Of a stretch of 26,731 bases of DNA, positions 18,809 through 26,731 are shown in pieces; position 1 is the first letter of the stretch; every line of letters begins with the position of its first letter. A program made the translations under genes and the position numbers. Source of the DNA: Stentor coeruleus (lineage: Eukaryota > Ciliophora > Heterotrichea > Heterotrichida > Stentoridae); NCBI GenBank assembly GCA_001970955.1, contig MPUH01000993.1, positions 1-26,731 on the forward strand. The letters are read 5' to 3'. The notes under the pieces were generated by a model, which saw only the letters and a program-made list of their open reading frames with translations, was not told where the DNA came from and made no database searches.

Positions 18809-19776
18809 ATGAATCAAATTTCTTACATAGACCAAATCCTTGAAATTAAACAAGAGCCTGACATCTCATTATTAGAAATAAACAACACTATCTATTCAGA
18901 TTCGCAAAAAAAATCAAACAAAATTTTTATTTAGTCGAAGGTCAAAATCAAAAATTCACTTTGCATCTAATGAAATGCTCAGATGAAACAAAGCAAGCTT
19001 TAGAAACTGAGATTAAAAGTGTGATAGTTATATTAACATGATTTATATGCTGAAAAAAGTTCTAAACCTACTCAGAATGTGTAATTTTTATAAATAGCTT
19101 TAGCCGAAAGGTAATCTTTATAAGAATACTTTGAGTACAAGTCCAAATTTAAGATTCCAGATACTTTAAAACTCATGATAGACCTTTGTGTAGATACTAT
19201 GATTAAAAATCTACAAGAAATCAGCAGCTGAAAGAAATAACATGAGATTGTAAATTTTGCCCCTGAAGATTTTTGTATAGAACTCGATGAGAAGCCATAC
19301 ACACAATTTATACAACTAACGATATAGGATTTTAATTAAAAATCAATATTATTAGCTCTAAGCTTTTAAAAAACCTTGAGTTTAGTTATTTAGAAGGACT
19401 TGCTTTATGTATATTTTCATTTTTTTTAAAAAAAATCTATTGATTCTGTTGATCAGCTAAGCTTTGATGATTATAAAGATAAGAAAATACAAGTTTATCC
19501 TATTGTTTTATATAAGGTTATAAGTTTTTTATTAAGAAAAGATATCAATGTTCAGGAAATATTTTTTTCGCCTATGGTGAGAATTTTTATATTTGTTTAA
19601 AAAATATGATTTAATCCCACAGAAATAGCTTTAATATTAATCTTTTATTATCACAATTGTATTTCAAAATAAAAACTATAAGATTAAGCGATTTTGGCAT
19701 TAGTAGCACAATAAAAAGACAATTTATAAATACAAGACCTGGATATAAAAAGTGTGAAAATTCAAGATTAAATTAA
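18809..19776 (+). pseudogene. Decayed protein-kinase gene
   Basis: The + strand carries protein-kinase signatures in order but broken by stops and frameshifts. An ATG at 18809 opens 41 codons to TAG. One frame over, 18931-19041 reads like a kinase N-lobe (LVEGQNQKFTLHLMKCSDE...ALETEIK). From 19124 a frame beginning EYFEYK resembles hinge and helix D/E, and after TGA and TAA stops continues as HEIVNFAPEDFCIELD at 19241-19288, a corrupted catalytic loop in which HRDxKPEN has lost its key residues. At 19690-19698 DFG appears inside RLSDFGISSTIK, followed by NTRPGY, typical of an activation segment. A C-lobe-like piece (around LLRKDINVQEIF) lies before the DFG, so two copies may be mixed. No 15-nt intron set repairs it. 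I conclude a non-functional kinase pseudogene. The parent family is unknown. Confidence 0.6.
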
Positions 19777-20543
19777 TCCAAATATAAAGCAAAAGGTTAT
19801 TTAATGCTAAATACAATTTAGGTAAAGAGATCATAAGCAGGCTTGAAGTAATAAAAAATTCTAAAAAAATATTTTTGAAGGATATAAGAATATAGTTTGA
19901 TTAGATTTGAGAAACCTGAATTAGTTAAGGAGTTTAGGACAAATAGAATAAAGAAAATTTATAAGAATAAAAATATGATTAGACTTATGGAGACAGTGCA
20001 TGAAATAAAACACAGGAACTTAATACTAAAAAAACCTGTTTATTACACCAAGATTGAATAAGCTTTATATAATAAATAAGAGTTTACCTTGTGAGTTTAG
20101 AAATTGTATTATAATGTGATAAGAATGGATTCAAAAATAATTGAAATAAGTTGGGACAAAAAAATATGCTTTGCATAGGGTTAAAAAGCCCTTAAACCAA
20201 TCCAAGCATTATTTAATTATATTCTTTACATTTACTTCAACTATGTTACATTTTTTCAATATATTTACTTTATCCAACCCTCTCAGATCAATAACCTACC
20301 AGTTTCTCATACCCTTTTTATATATTTAAACAAAAACTTTTTGTATTTTTCCATTTATATTTTTACACCTATTTAATTACAGCATCATCCGAAATTCTTT
20401 TCCTTCATAATAGCTCAAACCCTTAAGCTTCTCAAGCCTTTATCCTTACATCCGCTTTAAAAATCAACATCCAAATGTTTCTACCTTAAAAATACATCTC
20501 TAAAATCCCTGCTAGCGTTAGCAAATATAAACGGCTATAATAA
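19777..20543. other. Pseudogene debris and upstream region of membrane-protein gene
   Basis: 19777-20060 contains further short + strand frames (one of about 58 codons ending at 20060) that may be more kinase debris; this is weak. From about 20200 the sequence is C-rich, like other 5' flanks here. Just before the start lies a small inverted repeat TGCTA-gcgt-TAGCA at 20510-20523 and TATAA 3 nt before the ATG. Confidence 0.45.
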
Positions 20544-21362
20544 ATGGTCATCGACAACAAGTCTCTGTTAAAACTTCAGATAGCAAAGCGTATATGTGCT
20601 GGTTCTGTTATCGTTTTTATGATACTAGCGTCTATCCAACTTGAAACAGAAAAAATTCGCTGGGAGTTTGTTTTCTCACCTTTGCTGATCTCTTTTTTAC
20701 TAATCCCACCTATGGCTCATATGATATTAGAAAATTCCTACTTTCATATGCAAGAATATTCAAAACTCATCACTCTTTTTGTCATATACAATTTCACGAT
20801 AGTTTTTATAGCCTTTTTTATCCTACTTGCCTTTAGACTTGAAAATGTTATTGAAGAAAATTGGGTTAGTGTTTTTGTCCCAATATGGTATGGATTGATT
20901 ATATATTTAGGATACAGTTTTTTTTTAATACCTGGTATGATAGATAAAACTATTGGGATGTATAGACAAGCTATTATGTTAATTTTATGGTTTGTCGCTG
21001 TATTACTGACAACAATATTTTGTGTATGTTATTTAGAGACAGATTTTCCAACTGAGCCTTGTATTGTTCTTTCACCAGTAATTATTCTTGGTGCTATTAA
21101 TTTGATTTTTTGGGCAATACCAGTTATTAGGATGAAAATAAACCCTGAATTACCGAAGTTCAATCCTTTTGGAATAGAAATTTTATGGATTGGTACAGTG
21201 ATTCCAACAGTTATGATAACTCTTTTGAAAATTATGGTTATAGATATAATACCTTACTTTGTGCTGTTTTTACCTACATTTAAATTGACTGTTTTTTCTT
21301 TGGTGCAGCAGGAAAAACTTTATTCGGCTATGAAGAAAGAAGGGTACCAGTATATCTCGTAA
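20544..21362 (+). CDS. TMEM185-like multi-pass membrane protein
   Basis: A 272-residue protein with about eight hydrophobic segments (near residues 16-32, 39-60, 74-97, 105-131, 140-163, 172-195, 211-229 and 233-252). The stretch LLAFRLENVI...WVSVFVPIWYGLIIYL matches my memory of the Transmembrane Fragile-X-F (TMEM185/TMEM60) family, where an RL(D/E) pair precedes VFVPLW. The function of that family is poorly known. There is no cleavable signal peptide; the first segment probably acts as the anchor. The tail (EKLYSAMKKEG) is charged. TATAA lies just before the ATG and stop is TAA. Family assignment is moderate; the multi-pass character is clear. Confidence 0.8.
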   Translation: MVIDNKSLLKLQIAKRICAGSVIVFMILASIQLETEKIRWEFVFSPLLISFLLIPPMAHMILENSYFHMQEYSKLITLFVIYNFTIVFIAFFILLAFRLENVIEENWVSVFVPIWYGLIIYLGYSFFLIPGMIDKTIGMYRQAIMLILWFVAVLLTTIFCVCYLETDFPTEPCIVLSPVIILGAINLIFWAIPVIRMKINPELPKFNPFGIEILWIGTVIPTVMITLLKIMVIDIIPYFVLFLPTFKLTVFSLVQQEKLYSAMKKEGYQYIS

Positions 21363-21682
21363 TTAGATAGTTATGATTTTAGTAAATTATTAGAGGAAAT
21401 ATTAAAATTGTTGATGAATCTTATTCAAAGTAGAATAAAAAATTTAAGTATTTGAATAGATGTTCGATTCTCAATATATGAATTTTATAAGCACTTCAAG
21501 TTAACTAGAATTTTTTCAAAATATTAAATTTAAGCTTTGATTTTATACTTATATATAATAATTTAATAGTAAAAAAAAAAATTGTATCCTACAGTTTATC
21601 TTAACGCTTTTATAACAACTTAATTTTATCAGAAATACTAAACTTTTCCTAGATCACAAAAATAAACTAATACACTATAATT
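21363..21682. other. Short intergenic region
   Basis: 320 bp between two + genes, AT-rich, changing to C-rich close to the next start. An A11 run lies around 21570. No gene is visible. Confidence 0.5.
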
Positions 21683-22945
21683 ATGTCACTAAAAGATCAA
21701 TCCTTAGATCTAGCTACCAAAATGATAGAAAAAGAACACGAATTAGAACGTTTCTGCAATCCTAAAACCATTCACGAATTAATATCAATATACAGTCAAT
21801 TCATAGAATATTATTCTCTAAAACACGACTCAAAATACCTCGACATCCAAAATCGCATGCACAAAATGCTTACAAAACCTGAAGTTCTCTCAGCTTTAAA
21901 AAGTGAAAACTCCTCATCTGCATCATCTAAAAAATCTTCTAAAGTCTCTCAACCTTCTAAATCATCCAAAGTTCTAAAATCTTCTCAAAACAAGCGTATT
22001 ATAAAAAACTCTCCAAAAAAAACCCCAGCCCCAGAACCAAACAAACATCAAATTCACACACTTCCTGAAGTATCAACACCTGAATTTAACGCATTTTCTT
22101 CTGATCCTCAAGCAAACCCAGACAATATCCCAAATTTTTCATTGAATTCTGAAGTTCCCCAACTTGATGATGAACTTCAAGATTTACAAGCTCCAGAGCC
22201 CCCAAAGTCAATAGTAAATCACCTTCCTATTAAAAGTGAAATAAACCCATTTTCGAATTTTTCAAACAAAAGCCCTAATCTTGAGAATCCTAGTGAAAAT
22301 GATCATATTCCACCACATTTTGGTACTAAAGATAAAGATGATATGCCTTATGCTAAAGAAATCATGATGATGAGAAGGCAAAAATCAGATATTACAAGGA
22401 AAAATATTGGAAAACATTTTCTTCCTCAAGTTAATGGGGATAAAAACAGCAGAAGTCTTAAGATTATGATTGACAGACATGTTTTAAATAATAAAAACAC
22501 TGCTAATAAAGCTGCTGCTGAACTTAAGTCCCAAGAATCAGCTTTAGAAAGAAGATTGGCTTCAAGGCAAAAAATAAAATTGTCTAAAAGTATGAGTTTT
22601 ATGTCAACAAAAAGCGCTATGGATAATTTTAAATGCGATTTAAGCGAACTTTATATAGAAAATGATGTGGATTTAAAGAGTAATACTGTGGAAAATGAAC
22701 AATGTGAAAAGTTTGAAAAAAAGTTGGAAGAAATTATGGAAAAAAACTTTGCTGAGAGGGCTTTGAAGATTGCTGAAATTAAACACAAGTATGAGAGCCA
22801 AATGAGTGAAATTGAAGGGATGGGGGATGTTATGCAGATGTTGATACAGCAAATGAAGGTTAATATGAAAGGAGAAATTGATGGTGTGGTTGGGGAATAT
22901 GATAAAAAGAGAAAGGAGTTGATTGATAAACTTAAAGCTGAATAG
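21683..22945 (+). CDS. Ser/Lys/Pro-rich protein with C-terminal coiled coil, orphan
   Basis: A 420-residue protein. Residues 1-65 are helical (LERFCNPKTIHELISIYSQF). Residues about 70-100 are dominated by Ser and Lys (SSSASSKKSSKVSQPSKSSK). Residues 105-225 are Pro/Asn-rich and likely disordered. Residues about 335-420 form a charged coiled coil (EKFEKKLEEIMEKNF onward). No enzymatic motif is seen. Codon use shifts from C-ending, C-rich in the first half to G-rich at the end; 22861-22920 has 20 G and no C. TATAA lies 2 nt before the ATG; stop is TAG. It may be a cytoskeletal linker; the family is not recognised. Confidence 0.8.
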   Translation: MSLKDQSLDLATKMIEKEHELERFCNPKTIHELISIYSQFIEYYSLKHDSKYLDIQNRMHKMLTKPEVLSALKSENSSSASSKKSSKVSQPSKSSKVLKSSQNKRIIKNSPKKTPAPEPNKHQIHTLPEVSTPEFNAFSSDPQANPDNIPNFSLNSEVPQLDDELQDLQAPEPPKSIVNHLPIKSEINPFSNFSNKSPNLENPSENDHIPPHFGTKDKDDMPYAKEIMMMRRQKSDITRKNIGKHFLPQVNGDKNSRSLKIMIDRHVLNNKNTANKAAAELKSQESALERRLASRQKIKLSKSMSFMSTKSAMDNFKCDLSELYIENDVDLKSNTVENEQCEKFEKKLEEIMEKNFAERALKIAEIKHKYESQMSEIEGMGDVMQMLIQQMKVNMKGEIDGVVGEYDKKRKELIDKLKAE

Positions 22946-23218
22946 AGTATAATATTTAGATAATTAGTTTTTTAAATAGTGTAAAAAGACTTTAGGAAAA
23001 TAAGGTAAAGGGTGATTAAATAATTTTAAAGAAAAAGTGATTGGGATGTAAGATTTAAAAATACAACCTTAGATAAGTATTTATTAAGATTTAGCAATTT
23101 ATGCAGAAGGTTTTCTAATACCATTATTGTGCCAAATCATTCTTAAACTTTATATACCTCTTCTAACCTTAAAGCTATCTTTAAATTAAAATTAAAAATC
23201 AATGGATTGAATTTTATA
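22946..23218. other. Short intergenic region
   Basis: 273 bp between two + genes. It is G-rich just after the previous stop and C-rich later. A short ATG frame at 23202 ends after two codons and does not compete with the start at 23219. Confidence 0.5.
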
Positions 23219-24424
23219 ATGTCTGATACTGAAAAGTTAGGTGAAAATCAATCAGAGCTTCATCAGGAATCACTTGATAAAATAAAAGTGGAGGAAATTG
23301 TTGAAAATGCGATAAAGGAAGTTGAAGCTGAATTAGCTGAAAAGGAAAAAGAACAAGAAAATTGTTTTGAACCAAAAACAAGTTCAGACAACAACCTCGC
23401 TTTTGAAGATCCTGAAGCTCAAAATAACACCATAAAGCAGTATCAACGAACTTTACAAGAACTTAAAGAGGAAATATCAAGACTAACTAAAAAACTCCAT
23501 CAAAAATCCAATCAATCCAACTCAAAGCCCAACGAAGAAGAGACCTTCAAACTCAAATTCATATGTAAATCAGCAAAACAAGAAGTCAAAGATTTAACAA
23601 CAAATCTTGAAACCCTCAAAATCACAACCTCAAAAACCGAGCAAAACCTTGAAAACCTCAAAAGCAACTCTTTAAACCAAGAAGCATCCACACAAAAAAT
23701 TGCTGATCTAAGCGCAAGTTTAAACCTAATTGAATCAGAACACACTGAACTCAGAAAATCAAATAATGAAATCTCAATCGCAGACTTAGACAAAATCTTA
23801 TCTCCAGAAGCTAATCAAAAACAAGTAAATGAATTCTTTGTTAATGTTCAAAAACGTCTTACTAACTTAGAATCTGATAACTCCAACCTATCATCAACTT
23901 TAAAAAAAAATATTCTTGAAACCAATAAACTTAAAGAAAAATGTGAAAAAGCTTCAAGCAGATATAAAAGTAATGATGAACTTAAAAGTAAACTTAATGA
24001 ACTTGAAAATACTTATATGAAATATTGTATTATTGAAGAAAAAATTAATCATGATATTAAATCTGCTGAAGAAGAATATGATATTCATTTCAATCGACCT
24101 GAAAATAAACATGATACAAGCTCAGCACAGAAAATGCTTGATGATTTAGAGATTATGTCAAATAAAGATAAAGATGATATTGAACAACTTGAGTTTCAAT
24201 TACAAGAAAAGAGAAATATGCTTAGAGCTGCAAGAGCTTACGGGCTACAAAGAAGTAAGACTTCAAGTAAACTAAGATCTGATATGGAACTTTTAGGTTA
24301 TGTTCTTGTAGAGAAAGATCAGTTAATAAGTAGATTGAAGAAAAATATTGATGAGATAAAATTGAAACAAATGCAAATTGATTTAGAGATCAAAAATCTT
24401 AGTGAGAAAATTAAACAATTTTAA
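23219..24424 (+). CDS. Long coiled-coil protein, orphan
   Basis: A 401-residue, strongly charged protein counted from the ATG at 23219; the frame extends upstream only to a TTG at 23207. From about residue 20 to the end it is rich in Glu, Lys, Leu, Asn and Ser with heptad-like spacing, interrupted by short polar breaks (near 100 and 290). It lacks signal peptide, membrane segment and any catalytic motif. The TATAA element overlaps the start codon (TATAATG). Stop is TAA. Myosin-tail-like or tropomyosin-like rods look similar by composition, so homology cannot be judged by eye. A structural role in the cortex is a guess. Confidence 0.8.
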   Translation: MSDTEKLGENQSELHQESLDKIKVEEIVENAIKEVEAELAEKEKEQENCFEPKTSSDNNLAFEDPEAQNNTIKQYQRTLQELKEEISRLTKKLHQKSNQSNSKPNEEETFKLKFICKSAKQEVKDLTTNLETLKITTSKTEQNLENLKSNSLNQEASTQKIADLSASLNLIESEHTELRKSNNEISIADLDKILSPEANQKQVNEFFVNVQKRLTNLESDNSNLSSTLKKNILETNKLKEKCEKASSRYKSNDELKSKLNELENTYMKYCIIEEKINHDIKSAEEEYDIHFNRPENKHDTSSAQKMLDDLEIMSNKDKDDIEQLEFQLQEKRNMLRAARAYGLQRSKTSSKLRSDMELLGYVLVEKDQLISRLKKNIDEIKLKQMQIDLEIKNLSEKIKQF

Positions 24425-25485
24425 GGGTTTCAGTAATTAGATTTTTTAGTATAAGAATAAAGTTGGATGCTAAGATTATGGTTTTGTAAATGATATGATT
24501 GTAGTGAAGATGAAATGATGCTAATTTTAAGAATGAAGGGGATTTATGATGAAAAGATGCTAGTTGCTAGATAAGGAAGGTGTGAGAATAAGTAAGATTC
24601 TATAGAGTATTTTGATGATAATAACTAGAATCAATCTTGTAGAACCTGTTTGGTGAGAAAATATATGAATGCTATACCATAAAATTTCATATCCACAAGA
24701 GAAAAAATAATAATAAAATAAAAATCACACAAAGCAAAACTATCGCCGAATATTTATTGTAGGCATCCTTCTCAATGAAAAGAATGATCACTGTTTATGA
24801 ATAAATATTGAAAAAGCCTAGCAGGCATATTATAAAACTTGAGTATTCTTGGATAAAAGTATAAGTGGTTATGACTATAGACTATATTAGACTTTCTTAT
24901 ATCTATATGATCCATATGGTAAATCTTCACTTAAAGGGAGATTTCCCATTATATTTCTTGGGATAAAGTGACTAGTTTTAGTGAGCATGTCCATAACATA
25001 AGCTTTAGGGTCTGTAATTCTTGAGATGATGATGCTAAGTGATTTTAGAATGATTATGAAACTAAAAATATTTTAATATATAATAATATTTTATAAGTTA
25101 TACAATATGGAAAAATCGGCTATTAAATCGTAGAAAGTGTTTGGAATTTAGTAAACTATGTATGAGATTTAAAATTTAAATATGCTATTAATCTATATAA
25201 ATACTAAAATATATAATATTTAAGAGTTGTTTCAGATGCAATTAACTACAATTACACTTAGATGATTATATGAAATAAATTAAGTTAACATAAACAATTC
25301 CAAACTTGAGTTGCAATTAGTATCATCATATTAAGATTAATAATTATTTTGTATATGAAACATAAAACCTTATATTAAATACAAAAACATTAAAGTCAAC
25401 ACCAGGTTTTTCCAAGTATTATATTAATAAGCAAGTAATTATTTCCTATCATTAGTTTCCTTATTTCTTTTATTATTAATAAATT
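24425..25485. other. Intergenic region with a possible minus-strand relic
   Basis: About 1.06 kb between two + genes. 24425-24640 is G-rich, matching a 3' flank. A possible relic on the minus strand at 24772-25072 is listed separately. The remainder is AT-rich without visible genes. Confidence 0.5.
24772..25072 (-). pseudogene. Possible gene relic or small gene
   Basis: On the minus strand an open frame of 62 codons (25072-24887) includes ATGs at 24994 and 24988 and reads MDMLTKTSHFIPRNIMG...GSYRYKKV. Before those ATGs the sense strand is C-rich, like other 5' flanks. After the stop a different frame (from about 24882 to TGA at 24772) again looks protein-like (HLYFYPRILKFYNMPARLFQ). A one-base shift would join both into about 100 codons; no 15- or 16-nt intron fits. 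It could be a 35-residue gene or a decayed longer one. Frames of this length arise by chance at this composition. Confidence 0.25.
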
Positions 25486-25941
25486 ATGTTTATATTATTA
25501 AAAATGCTACCACCTAAACAGCCTCGTTCATTTATTTTTGATGTTCCTTCATCTGGGGATTCTCATTTACCACCTATAAATTCTCATAGACCAAAGATAA
25601 ATCATAAAGCCCTTATAAGTCCAGTGTCTAAAGGAAGTTTTACTGAATCAAGTCCAAGCCATGATCTTAATACTACACTATTAACAGAAGAATCTGAAAG
25701 ACAACACAGTGCATTCATTATGAAATATTTACCTTATATTTATGCACAAAACGGATCTACAAGTGTTAGGAATATAATGAAAATAGAAGGAAAGTGTAAA
25801 GATTTCGACTCTCTACCTTTGATGAGGAAGGTGAAATCTATTGATTTGCTACCCAAAGAAAAAATTTTTAAACCCGCTAATGAGCTTATAAGAGTAAAAT
25901 CGATGGAAGTTATTAAGACTTCTTCAGTTAGATATGAATAA
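25486..25941 (+). CDS. Small orphan protein
   Basis: A 151-residue protein from the ATG at 25486; Met7 (25504) is an equally good start. It is Pro/Ser-rich at the N-terminus (residues 8-60: PPKQPRSF, SPVSKGSF) and ends in a basic, Lys/Val/Ile-rich tail. A short helical segment (about 66-85, RQHSAFIMKYLPYIYAQNG) is the most conserved-looking part. No known domain, signal peptide or membrane span is visible. Stop is TAA. No TATAA element lies before either start. Its length is above chance expectation for this composition, and its balanced residue use supports it being real. Confidence 0.65.
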   Translation: MFILLKMLPPKQPRSFIFDVPSSGDSHLPPINSHRPKINHKALISPVSKGSFTESSPSHDLNTTLLTEESERQHSAFIMKYLPYIYAQNGSTSVRNIMKIEGKCKDFDSLPLMRKVKSIDLLPKEKIFKPANELIRVKSMEVIKTSSVRYE

Positions 25942-26434
25942 ATGCCAATTTATAAAAAGTAAGGTAGTTTTAAAGATTGTTATGGGATAAGAAAATATAA
26001 TTAATTATGAATCTGTACCTTCTTTCTTACTAATAAAAATCTTCAAACTAATATCCTAAACAAACTAAATATATTATATTTTATTATCTGAGATTTTAAT
26101 AGCTTGCATATATTAAATAGTTTTTTTAATAATTTATATCTAGACTGAACAAATAATAATGCTTTGTATAATAACAATTTCGAACTGTAATAAAAACTAA
26201 TTTACAATAAATTAACAAATAGATGATATAGTGTAATGAGTTTAGAAATTTAGATTTAGGCGTGAAATTTAAATATAAAAACTTGAAAATAAGTTTGTTT
26301 TATAATAATTTATTCAAGGAGCAACAATCGTAGTATTCCAATATTTAATATCCAATCAAAGTCTAATCCCTAAACTATAAAAAATACTATAAATCATTAT
26401 CAACACCTTATAACAAAATATAACAAAATATAAA
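25942..26434. other. Intergenic region
   Basis: About 490 bp, AT-rich. A tandem 10-bp repeat (TAACAAAATA twice, 26411-26430) lies immediately before the next ATG. No gene or RNA is visible. Confidence 0.5.
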
Positions 26435-26578
26435 ATGGATATTGAGTCTCTCTCTAGGGTATGCATACGCAACATCCAAAAAGTATCACTAACTCGTCCA
26501 CAAATAACAGCCCATCAGCGTACAACCTAAATAGTTCTTGAATTACTCGAGCGCCTCGAACAAGCTAAAAAATCATAA
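26435..26578 (+). CDS. Possible 42-residue gene with one 15-nt intron
   Basis: An ATG at 26435, preceded by TATAA at 26429-26433, opens a frame that meets TAA after 31 codons. That TAA lies inside a perfect 15-nt intron candidate (GTACAACCTAAATAG, 26520-26534). Splicing gives exons 26435-26519 and 26535-26578 and a 42-residue product ending in an amphipathic helix (QLLELLERLEQAKKS). The leucine/glutamate spacing after splicing looks better than the unspliced tail, which favours the intron. The next gene starts 92 bp downstream on the same strand. No homologue is recognised. It may also be a short upstream frame of the next gene. Confidence 0.4.
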
Positions 26579-26670
26579 AACTCATAACTAAATTTTTATA
26601 TACAAAAATACCCTAAATTCCCACAAAAAAAAAACAAGCAGAGATTTGGGAGCAAGAAAACTATTCCAAT

Positions 26671-26731
26671 ATGAACCAAGAACAATCTGAAGAGAATGAG
26701 CCTCCAATATTGCAAGTTCCATCTATGCCCC
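26671..26731 (+). CDS. 5' end of a gene cut by the window edge
   Basis: An ATG at 26671 opens a frame that stays open for the 20 codons left in the window. The start is acidic and polar (MNQEQSEENEPP), typical of a disordered N-terminus. The upstream 90 bp are C/A-rich, as before other + genes. Too little is present to name a product. Confidence 0.5.
   Translation, partial: MNQEQSEENEPPILQVPSMP

Noticed and set aside
19072-19302. Minus-strand 76-codon frame in the kinase pseudogene
   Set aside because: The opposite strand carries kinase-like segments in order, which explains the region better.
23512-23793. Minus-strand 93-codon frame in the long coiled-coil gene
   Set aside because: Antisense shadow in a C-rich part of a complete gene.
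1-26731. TGA = Trp genetic code as in Blepharisma
   Set aside because: Long genes with many tryptophans use TGG only, including at conserved sites, and no gene needs TGA read-through. The one tempting TGA (12996-12998 region, minus) falls inside a candidate 15-nt intron.
1-26731. CRISPR array, integron, prophage or bacterial operon features
   Set aside because: No spaced short repeats of that kind; spliceosomal introns, rRNA type and gene families are eukaryotic.

Overview
The window looks like macronuclear DNA of a heterotrich ciliate, most likely Stentor or a close relative. The DNA is very AT-rich. A PP2C phosphatase gene is complete only if two introns of exactly 15 nt (GTAA...TAG and GTAA...CAG) are removed. 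Every long reading frame uses TAA or TAG as stop and TGG for tryptophan, with no TGA inside any long frame. Tiny 15-nt introns plus a standard-like code fit Stentor; Blepharisma also has tiny introns but reads TGA as Trp, for which I see no need here. The species call is inference.

Layout. Bases 1-47 are the 3' end of the large-subunit rRNA, followed by about 300 bp of spacer holding a short direct repeat. Next come a B-box/kelch gene (+, 350-1837), a possible 3' gene fragment (-, 2174-2479), a protein with four tandem RING-type fingers (-, 3330-4565), a three-finger C2H2 protein (-, 6015-6431) and a PP2C phosphatase with two introns (-, 6938-8314). A divergent intergenic region follows, with a perfect 65-bp direct repeat, and then a beta-propeller-like protein (+, 9867-10967). 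The gap 10968-13689 holds a strong hairpin and a possible hidden two-exon gene (-, 12900-13300).

The second half holds a tubulin tyrosine ligase-like enzyme (TTLL, +, 13690-15426), a coiled-coil protein (-, 15489-16232), an FCP1/SCP-type HAD phosphatase (-, 17225-18286) and a decayed protein-kinase pseudogene (+, about 18809-19776). Then come a TMEM185-like membrane protein (+, 20544-21362), a Ser/Lys/Pro-rich coiled-coil protein (+, 21683-22945), a long coiled-coil protein (+, 23219-24424), a small orphan protein (+, 25486-25941), a possible 42-residue gene with one 15-nt intron (+, 26435-26578) and the first codons of a further gene running off the end (26671-26731).

How the genes relate. 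No operon or single pathway joins them. The TTLL enzyme and the coiled-coil proteins would suit the cilium-rich cortex of such a cell; the two phosphatases, RING protein and C2H2 protein are signalling or regulatory types. Two patterns cross gene boundaries. A TATAA element sits within about 12 nt of the ATG in 9 of 14 proposed starts. GC skew tends to run from C-rich at and before the 5' end to G-rich at and after the 3' end on the sense strand. The least expected features are the rDNA end linked to protein genes, the four-RING array, the kinase pseudogene and these two patterns.
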